Below, one piece after another: positions 7,534 through 14,924 of a DNA stretch of 64,000 bases. The first letter of the stretch is position 1; every line of letters starts with the position of its first letter. The stretch covers positions 62,001 to 126,000 of the forward strand of contig NZ_AQWP01000004.1 in the NCBI RefSeq assembly GCF_000375585.1. The letters are read 5' to 3'. The position numbers and the translations under genes were made by a program. A model generated the notes under the pieces. The model was not told the origin of the DNA. It made no database searches and saw only the letters and a list, made by a program, of their open reading frames with translations. Source of the DNA: Sinorhizobium meliloti 4H41. GTDB lineage: Bacteria > Pseudomonadota > Alphaproteobacteria > Rhizobiales > Rhizobiaceae.

Positions 7534-8628
7534 ATGTTCAACCTGACCAGACGACAATTCCTTCGATATTCCGGCGCGACCGGTGTGGCACTCGGAACCG
7601 GAAGCCTTGCCAGCTTCGCGAGCGCAGAGGAGCCGTTAAAGATCGGCGTCGTCTACGTCTCGCCGATCGCCGAGATCGGCTGGACCAAACAGCACAGCCT
7701 GGGCGTCGACGCGATCAAGAAGGAATTCGGCGACAAGGTCGCCATAACGGTCATTGACAACATCTTCATGCCCCAGGATGCCGAACGCGTGTTCCGCGAG
7801 CTCGCCGCCTCCGGAAATCAGCTGATTTTCGGGACCAGCTTCTCGCACGGCACGCCGATGCAGAAGGTGGCGCCGCGCTTCCCCAAGACGGCGTTCGAGC
7901 ACTGTTCGGGCATCGTGCACCGCGCAAACCTCGGCACCTTCGAGGCCAAATATTACGAGGGCACCTTCGTCGCCGGCGCGGCCGGCGGGCATATGAGCAA
8001 GTCCGGCAAGATCGGCTTCATCGGCGGGTTCCCGATCCCCGACATTGTCGGGCCGGCGAACGCGCTTCTTCTCGGCGCGCAGAGCGTCAATCCGGAGGTC
8101 ACCTGCAACGCCATCTTCCTCAACTCCTGGTTCGATCCGGGCAAGGAGAAGGAAGCGGCCAACACGCTCCTGTCGCAAGGCTGCGACGTCATCTGTTCGA
8201 TGACGGATACGGCAACCGGCGTACAGGTGGCCGGTGAAGGCGGCGCCTGGTCGATCGGCTACGCCAGCGACATGGCCAAGTTCGGCTCGGGCAAGCAACT
8301 CACGGCCTTTACCCTCGACTGGTCCAGTGAGTATCTGCGCGCCGCAAGGGGCGTAGCGGAAGGCAACTGGAAGGCTGAGGCGCGTTGGGACGGGCTTGCC
8401 GCCGGGGTCGTCAAGATGGCCCCCTATAATGAGGCGATCCCTGCCGACATCCAGGCCAAATTGAAGCAGCTCGAAGCCGATATCGCAGCGGGCAAGATCC
8501 ATCCCTATGCCGGCGAGCTCAAGGACCAGGACGGCAACGTCAAGGTCGCTGCCGGGTCGGTTCTTTCGGACAGCGACATCCGCGGGATGAACTGGTTCGT
8601 CAGGGGGATGATCGGCAAGCTCAGCTGA
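7534..8628 (+). CDS. BMP-family ABC transporter substrate-binding protein
   Basis: This 364-residue periplasmic binding protein has a twin-arginine signal (TRRQFLRYSGATGVALG, Arg6-Arg7) and then the mature BMP/PnrA domain, with VVYVSPIAEIGWTKQHSLG, IFGTSFSHGTPM, KIGFIGGFPIPD and CDVICSMTDTATGV motifs. BMP-family proteins with this kind of transporter typically bind nucleosides or purine-type compounds (family knowledge). It heads a four-gene importer operon and lies 54 bases after the GntR gene. With the demethylase genes divergent, a methylated purine is a reasonable ligand guess. Tat export is less common than Sec for such proteins but is recurrent in rhizobial BMP proteins. Confidence 0.9.
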   Translation: MFNLTRRQFLRYSGATGVALGTGSLASFASAEEPLKIGVVYVSPIAEIGWTKQHSLGVDAIKKEFGDKVAITVIDNIFMPQDAERVFRELAASGNQLIFGTSFSHGTPMQKVAPRFPKTAFEHCSGIVHRANLGTFEAKYYEGTFVAGAAGGHMSKSGKIGFIGGFPIPDIVGPANALLLGAQSVNPEVTCNAIFLNSWFDPGKEKEAANTLLSQGCDVICSMTDTATGVQVAGEGGAWSIGYASDMAKFGSGKQLTAFTLDWSSEYLRAARGVAEGNWKAEARWDGLAAGVVKMAPYNEAIPADIQAKLKQLEADIAAGKIHPYAGELKDQDGNVKVAAGSVLSDSDIRGMNWFVRGMIGKLS

Positions 8629-8713
8629 GCCGCGTCCTGAAATCGGCGTGACCGCGGCGAAATCCGCGTCGCGGCCACGTCGTCGCCAACGCACAACCAC
8701 GGCAGGAGCGGCC

Positions 8714-10249
8714 ATGATCCCCCGCCTCGAACTGCGCAGCATCACCAAGTGCTATCCCGGTACCGTCGCGAACGACGCCGTCTCGCTGTCGATCCTGCCG
8801 GGAGAGATACACGCCGTCCTCGGAGAGAACGGCGCCGGCAAATCGACGCTGATGAAGATCATCTATGGCGCAGCTCAAGCCGACTCGGGCGAGATCTATT
8901 GCGACGGCAGACGGATCGAGGCGCACAATCCCGCAATCTCGCGCTCGCTCGGGATCGAGATGGTCTACCAGCATTTCGCGCTCTTCGAATCCGTCTCGGT
9001 GGTCGAGAATATCGCCCTGGCGGTCAAAGGCACTTTCGATCTCGACCGGCTCGCGGCTGAGATCAAGGCCTTGTCGGCGCGCTACGGCATGCCCATCGAT
9101 CCGCACCGCAGGGTGCACGATCTCTCCGTCGGCGAGCGGCAACGCGTGGAGATCGTACGTTGCCTCCTGCAGTCACCCAAGCTTCTGATCCTGGACGAGC
9201 CGACCTCGGTGCTTACGCCGCAAGCCGTGGTGAAGCTCTTCGAAACGCTTCGCCAACTGGCAAGCGAAGGCTGCAGCATCGTCTATATCAGCCACAAGCT
9301 CGATGAAGTGCAGGAACTTTGCGACACCGCCACGGTGCTGCGCAACGGCAAGGTGACCGGCACGGCAAAACCCAAGGAATCGACGTCGCTGGAGCTCGCC
9401 CGGATGATGGTCGGCTCGCAGCTTCCGCAAATGCATGTGAGCCCTTCAGCCCCCAGCGCCAAGCCGCTGCTGGAAGTCCGCGGGCTGTCCGCTCCCGCCC
9501 GGGACAAGTACGGCACCGAGCTGACGGATGTATCCCTCGAAGTGCATGGCGGCGAGATCGTCGGACTGGCCGGTGTGTCGGGCAATGGCCAGGCTGAGTT
9601 GATCGCGCTGTTGAGCGGCGAGCGGACCCATCCGCGCGCGGAGACGATCCTCATCGGCGGGAGACCGTCCGGCCACCTCAGCGCCGGCGAACGGCGCAAG
9701 CTCGGCATGGCTTTCGTCCCGGAGGAACGCCTCGGCCGTGGCGCGGTGCCGCCCCACGCCCTGTGGGAGAACGCCGTGCTGACGGCCCACCGGGCTGGCC
9801 TCGTACGCAACGCCCTCGTCGACCGCAGGAGGGCCGGCGATTTTGCGAGGCGCGTTATCGAGCGCTTCAAGGTAAAGGCGAATGGACCGCAAGCGAGCGC
9901 GCAAAGCCTCTCCGGCGGCAACCTGCAGAAATTCATCGTCGGGCGCGAGCTCACCCTGGAGCCGAGGGTTCTTCTCGTGTCCCAGCCGACCTGGGGCGTG
10001 GATGTCGGTGCAGCCGCCTTCATCCGCCAGACGCTCGTCGATCTCAGCCGCGCCGGCGCAGCGGTGCTGGTCGTATCGGAAGAGCTCGATGAGCTGTTCG
10101 AGATCTGCGACAGGTTGCTGGTCATTTCCAACGGCCGCATTTCGCCGCCATTGATCAGAAAGCAAACCAATCGCGAAGAGATCGGCCTCTTGATGACCCG
10201 GGTCGGCCATGGCGAAACGAGGAGAACCGAAGTTGCCCTTGAGGATTGA
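8714..10249 (+). CDS. Duplicated ABC ATPase of the purine/nucleoside-type importer
   Basis: This 511-residue ATPase has two nucleotide-binding domains. The first has Walker A GENGAGKST, signature LSVGERQRVEI and Walker B LLILDEPTS. The second is degenerate at Walker A (GVSGNGQAE), with signature LSGGNLQKFIVGREL and QPTWGVDVGA, as in RbsA/YufO-type sugar and nucleoside importers. The start at 8714 has AGGAG six bases upstream. The longer frame from 8648 lacks a site and gives a low-complexity extension. The 3' end overlaps the next permease gene. It powers uptake through the two permeases downstream. Confidence 0.92.
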   Translation: MIPRLELRSITKCYPGTVANDAVSLSILPGEIHAVLGENGAGKSTLMKIIYGAAQADSGEIYCDGRRIEAHNPAISRSLGIEMVYQHFALFESVSVVENIALAVKGTFDLDRLAAEIKALSARYGMPIDPHRRVHDLSVGERQRVEIVRCLLQSPKLLILDEPTSVLTPQAVVKLFETLRQLASEGCSIVYISHKLDEVQELCDTATVLRNGKVTGTAKPKESTSLELARMMVGSQLPQMHVSPSAPSAKPLLEVRGLSAPARDKYGTELTDVSLEVHGGEIVGLAGVSGNGQAELIALLSGERTHPRAETILIGGRPSGHLSAGERRKLGMAFVPEERLGRGAVPPHALWENAVLTAHRAGLVRNALVDRRRAGDFARRVIERFKVKANGPQASAQSLSGGNLQKFIVGRELTLEPRVLLVSQPTWGVDVGAAAFIRQTLVDLSRAGAAVLVVSEELDELFEICDRLLVISNGRISPPLIRKQTNREEIGLLMTRVGHGETRRTEVALED

Positions 10250-11297
10250 ACAAAGGCAGGAGCCATCCGCGCAGATGCGGATCGCCGCTCCGGTGATCGC
10301 CACGGTGCTGACCTTCCTTGCGGGGTCCGTACTGTTTGCCGCGCTCGGCTATGATCCGCTGGCGACGCTGCACGCCTTCTTCGTCGCGCCCATCAATTCC
10401 ATCAACGGCCTTTCCGAGTGGCTGCTCAAGGCCTCGCCTCTGATTCTGATCGCCTGCGGACTGGCCGTCGGATTCCGTGCCAACATCTGGAACATCGGCG
10501 CCGAGGGGCAACTCATTGTCGGCGCTGTCGCAGCCTGTGGCGTCGGCCTCTTCTATCCCGATCCCGAGAGCCCGCTCCTCATTCCCCTGATGTTTCTCGC
10601 AGGCGCAGGCGCCGGCATGGCATGGGCAGCGATCCCGGCATTTCTCAGAGCCCGCATGAACACCAACGAGATCCTCGTCACGCTCATGCTGACCTATATC
10701 GCGACGCTGTTGCTGTCCTTTCTGGTCCACGGCCCGTGGCGCGATCCGGCCGGGTTCAACTATCCGCAAACGGCGCTCCTGCCGGCGGCGGCGATGTTCG
10801 AACCTTTCGATTATGCCTACCGGCTCAATCCGTCGATCTTCATCACGGTCGTGGCAGTCGTCATGATGTGGCTCTTCACCGATCGCAGCTTCCTCGGCTA
10901 CAAGATGTCGGTGAGCGGCGCCGCCCCCCTTGCGGCGCGCTATGCGGGCTTTCGCGAGTCCTCCGCAGTCTGGACAGGGCTGCTTGCGGGCGGCGCGGCG
11001 GCAGGCATCGCCGGTATGGCGGAAGTGGCCGGTCCGCTCGGACAATTGTCGCCCCAGATCTCGCCCGGTTACGGCTTTGCCGCCATCATCGTCGCCTTCA
11101 TCGGACGGCTGAACGCCTTCGGCATCGTGCTCGGGGGACTGCTGATGTCGCTCCTCTTCCTCGGCGGCGAGACCGTCCAGATGACCCTCGGCCTGCCGGC
11201 GGCGCTCACCCGCATCTTCCAGGGCATCCTCCTGTTCTTCCTGCTGGCCGCCGATTTCTTCATCTACTACCGTCTTCGCCTTCCGGAGCACGCCTGA
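10209..11297 (+). CDS. ABC importer permease 1 (BMP/nucleoside type)
   Basis: This protein of about 362 residues belongs to the BPD_transp_2/YufP-type permeases. It has about eight hydrophobic segments and the family's NIWNIGAEGQLIVGA and MNTNEILVTLMLTYIA motifs. Two starts are possible. ATG 10209 has no ribosome-binding site and overlaps the ATPase gene by 41 bases. TTG 10233 follows AGGAGAA with six bases spacing and is probably the true start. It ends in a TGATG overlap with the second permease. Together the two permeases form the membrane channel of the importer. Confidence 0.9.
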   Translation: MAKRGEPKLPLRIEQRQEPSAQMRIAAPVIATVLTFLAGSVLFAALGYDPLATLHAFFVAPINSINGLSEWLLKASPLILIACGLAVGFRANIWNIGAEGQLIVGAVAACGVGLFYPDPESPLLIPLMFLAGAGAGMAWAAIPAFLRARMNTNEILVTLMLTYIATLLLSFLVHGPWRDPAGFNYPQTALLPAAAMFEPFDYAYRLNPSIFITVVAVVMMWLFTDRSFLGYKMSVSGAAPLAARYAGFRESSAVWTGLLAGGAAAGIAGMAEVAGPLGQLSPQISPGYGFAAIIVAFIGRLNAFGIVLGGLLMSLLFLGGETVQMTLGLPAALTRIFQGILLFFLLAADFFIYYRLRLPEHA

Positions 11298-12217
11298 TGG
11301 ATCTTTTCATTGCCATTTTCACCGGAACCATTATCGCGGCGACGCCACTGATATTCGCAGCCCTTGGCGAGCTCGTCGTCGAGAAGTCCGGCGTGCTCAA
11401 CCTGGGCATCGAGGGCATGATGCTGATGGGGGCGGCCTTCGCCTTCTGGGCGGTGATCGCCGGCCTGCCGATGCCCGCGGCCATCGCAGCCGGCGCACTC
11501 GCCGGTGCCGCCACCTCGCTTCTCTTCGGGGTGCTGGCGCTGACCTTCCTGACCAACCAATATGCTGCCGGCCTGGCGCTCGCCATATTCGGGTCGGGGG
11601 TTTCGGCCTTTCTCGGGCGCGGTTTCGGCAGTGCGCCGATCGATGCGCTGAAGCGCGTCCATGTCCCCTTTCTCTCCGATATCCCGGTGATCGGGCCGAT
11701 GTTCTTCCGCTTCGATCCGATGGTCTATCTGGCGATCGCGATGTTCGGCCTCATCACCTGGTTCCTGTACCGCACCAAGGGCGGCCTCATCTTGCGCACC
11801 ATCGGCGAGTCGCCCGAAACGTCGCACGCGATCGGCTATCCCGTCATCAGGATCAGATATCTGGCGGTGCTGTTCGGTGGTCTGATGGCTGGCCTTGCCG
11901 GGGCATATCTCTCGGTCGCCTACACGCCGCTCTGGGTCGAAAACATGACCGCCGGCAAGGGCTGGATCTCGCTGGCACTGGTCGTCTTTGCGACATGGCG
12001 GCCGCTGCGCGTCCTGATCGGCGCCTGGCTGTTCGGCGGCATGACGATCCTGCAGCTGCAGGGACAGGCCCTCGGCATCGCGGTCCCTTCGGAGCTGCTC
12101 TCGGCGCTTCCCTATCTCGCGACTATCATAGTCCTCGTGATCATCTCGCAAAATCGCCAATTGCTGACGCTGCACTTCCCGGCGTCGCTGGCAAAGCCAT
12201 TCCGGGCGGCGAGCTAG
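11297..12217 (+). CDS. ABC importer permease 2 (BMP/nucleoside type)
   Basis: This 306-residue permease of the YufQ type has multiple transmembrane helices and the conserved VEKSGVLNLGIEGMMLMGA, TFLTNQYAAGLALAIFGSG and GKGWISLALVVFATWRP segments. The ATG overlaps the stop of permease 1 by one base, so the two are translationally coupled. A much longer frame open upstream in the same phase is out-of-frame reading of permease 1 and is not part of the protein. This is the last gene of the importer operon. Confidence 0.92.
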   Translation: MDLFIAIFTGTIIAATPLIFAALGELVVEKSGVLNLGIEGMMLMGAAFAFWAVIAGLPMPAAIAAGALAGAATSLLFGVLALTFLTNQYAAGLALAIFGSGVSAFLGRGFGSAPIDALKRVHVPFLSDIPVIGPMFFRFDPMVYLAIAMFGLITWFLYRTKGGLILRTIGESPETSHAIGYPVIRIRYLAVLFGGLMAGLAGAYLSVAYTPLWVENMTAGKGWISLALVVFATWRPLRVLIGAWLFGGMTILQLQGQALGIAVPSELLSALPYLATIIVLVIISQNRQLLTLHFPASLAKPFRAAS

Positions 12218-12262
12218 CGTTCAAGGCAAAGTGGCGGGGACACCGGGCTTCCCGTTTTCGAG

Positions 12263-12454
12263 TTATGGCGGCTCGATCTCACCCGCCACTACATGATTGA
12301 GGCCGGTGCCTTCCGCCGTCAGCGTCATGCGGACTTTCAAGGTCTTGCCTGCGATCTGCCCCTTGCGCACCGTCTCCTCGATCTCTCGCTGCGAGGTGAC
12401 TCCGACCTCCTTCAGGAACTTGCGGATCGACATATTAAAGGCATCTTCGCTCAT
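12263..12454 (-). CDS. Small DUF6494-like protein
   Basis: This 63-residue soluble protein (MSEDAFNMSIRKFLKEVGVTS…) resembles the conserved alphaproteobacterial DUF6494 proteins as I remember them, which have no known function. The start at 12454 has GAGGAG upstream; a longer frame to 12514 begins in sequence without a site. It stands alone between the importer operon (converging) and nuoH (diverging), and no partner is obvious. Confidence 0.8.
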   Translation of the reverse strand: MSEDAFNMSIRKFLKEVGVTSQREIEETVRKGQIAGKTLKVRMTLTAEGTGLNHVVAGEIEPP

Positions 12455-12728
12455 GGCAGGACTCCTCTGTGTGTGGAAGTGGTTGTAGGAGAATGGGAGT
12501 GAACAAGGAAGCAAGCGACCGCGCGGATGCTGTCGGCGCCGGTTCCTGCCGCCTCATTGCAAGTGGAGCGTGACGGCTGTACCGTGAGGCTGACAGGTGC
12601 GCAAAGCGCGCTGCTGCATGCTGCCTTAGGGACCTAACCGCCAAGGATGATGTCATGCAGCGATCCAAGGTGCCACGTGCTTTGCGCGTCCGACAGCACG
12701 CGCGGGGCTGGGCAACGGACGCAAAGTC

Positions 12729-13715
12729 ATGGAACTTATCGTCGCCCTCGGCGTGATAGTCTTCAAGGTCGCCTTGCTGATCGCGATCCTGCTGTTGCTG
12801 CCCCTGCCGCTGACTTGGTTGGAACGCAAGATCGCCGGGCACATGCAGCAGAGGATGGGACCGATGCGCGTGGGCTGGCACGGATTGCTGCAGCCGGTCG
12901 CGGACGGGATCAAGCTCCTGACCAAGGAGGATCACATCCCGGCCGAAGCCGACCGCTTCCTGTTCAAACTGGCTCCGATCCTGGCGCTTGCCCCGCCCTT
13001 CGTGGTGTTTGCCGCGATCCCCTTCGGCGAAACCGTTTCGGTCCTCGGCAACGAGATCACGCTCTACATTTCCAACCTGAACGTAGCGCTGCTTTTCGTC
13101 TTCGCGGTGATCGGGCTGGAGGTCTATGGCGTCATCTTCGGCGGCTGGGCGGCCAACAGCAAATATGCCGTGCTTGGTTCTCTGCGGACCTGCGCGCAAA
13201 TGATCAGCTACGAAATTCCGATGGGTTTCGCGGTGATCGGCGTCGTCATGCTGGCGCAATCCATGAGCCTGCTCGACATCGTGCGGGCGCAAACCGACGT
13301 CTGGAATATCGTTTATCAGCCGATCGGATTTTTCGTGTTCTTCGTCGCAGGACTTGCAGAAGCGCAGCGAATTCCTTTCGACCTGGCGGAAGCCGAAGGC
13401 GATCTGGGAGCCGGCTTCCACACCGAATATAGCGGCATCCGCTTCGCCTTGTTCATGGTCAGCGAATATGTCGTGATGGTGCTGGTGTCGGTCCTTACCG
13501 TGATCCTGTTCTTCGGCGGGTGGAACGGCGTGCTCATCCCGCTGCCGCCGCTCCTCTGGTTTTTGCTGAAGGTTGCCTTCTTCGTCTATTTGTTCATGTG
13601 GTTCCGCTTTACCTTCCCCCGCTACCGTTATGACCAACTGATGGCGATCGGCTGGAAGGTCTTGCTTCCACTGTCTTTGGCGAACATAATCATCAGCGGT
13701 GTTGTTTTCTCTTGA
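12729..13715 (+). CDS. nuoH: NADH-quinone oxidoreductase subunit H
   Basis: This 328-residue membrane subunit of complex I has about eight transmembrane helices and the strongly conserved loops that line the quinone chamber and link the peripheral arm: ERKIAGHMQQRMGPMRVGWHG, KLLTKEDHIPAEAD, LRTCAQMISYEIPMG, EAQRIPFDLAEAEGDLGAG and HTEYSGIRF. All are intact. It is on the plus strand with nuoI and a CBS gene, away from the other subunits, which lie on the minus strand and converge towards it. In most bacteria nuoH sits between nuoG and nuoI, so this split is a rearranged form of the operon. Confidence 0.97.
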   Translation: MELIVALGVIVFKVALLIAILLLLPLPLTWLERKIAGHMQQRMGPMRVGWHGLLQPVADGIKLLTKEDHIPAEADRFLFKLAPILALAPPFVVFAAIPFGETVSVLGNEITLYISNLNVALLFVFAVIGLEVYGVIFGGWAANSKYAVLGSLRTCAQMISYEIPMGFAVIGVVMLAQSMSLLDIVRAQTDVWNIVYQPIGFFVFFVAGLAEAQRIPFDLAEAEGDLGAGFHTEYSGIRFALFMVSEYVVMVLVSVLTVILFFGGWNGVLIPLPPLLWFLLKVAFFVYLFMWFRFTFPRYRYDQLMAIGWKVLLPLSLANIIISGVVFS

Positions 13716-13782
13716 TGCATGCCGCCCGGAAACTCGGGGCGCGGACATGCAGACGACTCTCAGGAGCCGCAGCGAGGCGGCC

Positions 13783-14349
13783 ATGTCGCACGCACTGGAC
13801 AAAGCTGGAAGATGGATCGGCTGGGCCTTCTTCGCCGATCTGGCGAATGGTTTGGCTTTGACCTTCGGCTACATGTTCTCCAGACCCGTCACCATGCAAT
13901 ATCCGGACAAGGAGAAGTGGCTGCCCTATTCGCGTTATCGCGGGCACCATTTCCTCAAACGTGACGCCGAGGGAGAGATCAAATGCGTCGCTTGCGAGCT
14001 GTGCGCGCGGATCTGTCCCTGCGACTGCATCGAAGTGGTCCCCTACGAGGATGAAAAGGGCAACCGGCGCCCGGCCAAATTCGAGATCGACACGGCCCGC
14101 TGTCTCTTCTGTGGGCTCTGCGAGGACGCCTGCCCGGCGGACGCGATCGCTCTTGGCCAACAATATGAATTTTCGAGTTTCTCATCGCGCGACTTGGTGA
14201 TCGGCCGTGACGATCTGCTCGCCAAGCCGGGCAAGGCGATGACCGGCGGCGGTGTCGTCGCTGCGCGCCTGAACACCGAACGGGATGTTCTGGTCCAGGC
14301 CAGCGAGCCGCGCGGGTACAATTGGTGGCGGAATATTCGACGAAAGTGA
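13783..14349 (+). CDS. nuoI: NADH-quinone oxidoreductase subunit I
   Basis: This 188-residue ferredoxin-like subunit holds clusters N6a and N6b. Two CxxCxxCxxxC motifs are present: CVACELCARICPCDC and CLFCGLCEDACPADAI. The start at 13783 has a GAGG site and gives the usual family length. In-frame ATG 13747 and an earlier frame start (13699) would add up to 28 poorly conserved residues. It follows nuoH by 67 bases and passes electrons from NuoG towards NuoB. Confidence 0.95.
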   Translation: MSHALDKAGRWIGWAFFADLANGLALTFGYMFSRPVTMQYPDKEKWLPYSRYRGHHFLKRDAEGEIKCVACELCARICPCDCIEVVPYEDEKGNRRPAKFEIDTARCLFCGLCEDACPADAIALGQQYEFSSFSSRDLVIGRDDLLAKPGKAMTGGGVVAARLNTERDVLVQASEPRGYNWWRNIRRK

Positions 14350-14391
14350 AGGCGCGCCGGGGTCGCGCCGAAGCAGGAACTGGAGGCTCAG

Positions 14392-14832
14392 ATGCACATC
14401 TGCCAAATCCTGGGAAGCAAGTCTCCCGAAATCGTCTCGGTCACGCCGGACCACACGATGGTCGAAGTATTGCGGCTGTTTCGCGACAGGAATATCGGCT
14501 TCGTCGTCGTCGGCCGTTCGCCAGGAGAATGCCTGGGCACGCTCTCGGAGCGGGACTGCTGCCATGCCGTGGCCGAGTACGGCACCGAAGCACCGCTGAT
14601 GCGGGTGGGAGAAATCATGAACCGCACTGTCGCGACCTGCTCGACGGAGGATTTCCTGCCCTTCGTGATGTCGATCATGACCGAGCGGCGCACGCGCCAT
14701 GTGCTGGTCATGGACGGCAACGATGCCGTCGGCGTGGTCAGCATCGGCGACGTGGTCAAACACCGGCTCGAAGAGGCATTGCAAGCGGAGCGGGACATGC
14801 ACGATTACATTTGCGGAGCCAACTATCGCTGA
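14392..14832 (+). CDS. CBS-domain-pair protein linked to nuoHI
   Basis: This 146-residue protein consists of two CBS motifs (about residues 10-65 and 75-130; EVLRLFRDRNIGFVVV, LGTLSERDCCHAV, FVMSIMTERRTRHVLVMD, GVVSIGDVVKHRLEE). Stand-alone CBS pairs bind adenine nucleotides or NAD(H) and act as energy sensors (family knowledge). It lies 42 bases after nuoI on the same strand, so it is probably co-transcribed with two complex I subunits. A role in sensing adenylates or NADH for complex I is plausible but inferred. Confidence 0.88.
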   Translation: MHICQILGSKSPEIVSVTPDHTMVEVLRLFRDRNIGFVVVGRSPGECLGTLSERDCCHAVAEYGTEAPLMRVGEIMNRTVATCSTEDFLPFVMSIMTERRTRHVLVMDGNDAVGVVSIGDVVKHRLEEALQAERDMHDYICGANYR

Positions 14833-14924
14833 CGAAAACGCCTGCCGCAGATTGCCTTTGAGTTGACCCGATCAACAGCAAGGCTGCAGCAAATACCCCC
14901 TCTGCCCCGCAGATCCGGATGCAA

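Noticed and set aside
10418-11296. Upstream in-frame extension of the second permease
   Set aside because: It overlaps the first permease in another frame and has Arg/Ser-rich shadow composition; the true start at 11297 overlaps the previous stop.
12244-12258. CGGG-CTT-CCCG stem followed by TTTT after the importer operon
   Set aside because: Well placed for a terminator but the stem is only four base pairs; not enough to call.
12435-13802. 455-codon minus-strand frame across nuoH
   Set aside because: Fully antisense to nuoH, His/Gln/Asp-rich with no family similarity; a GC-skew artefact.
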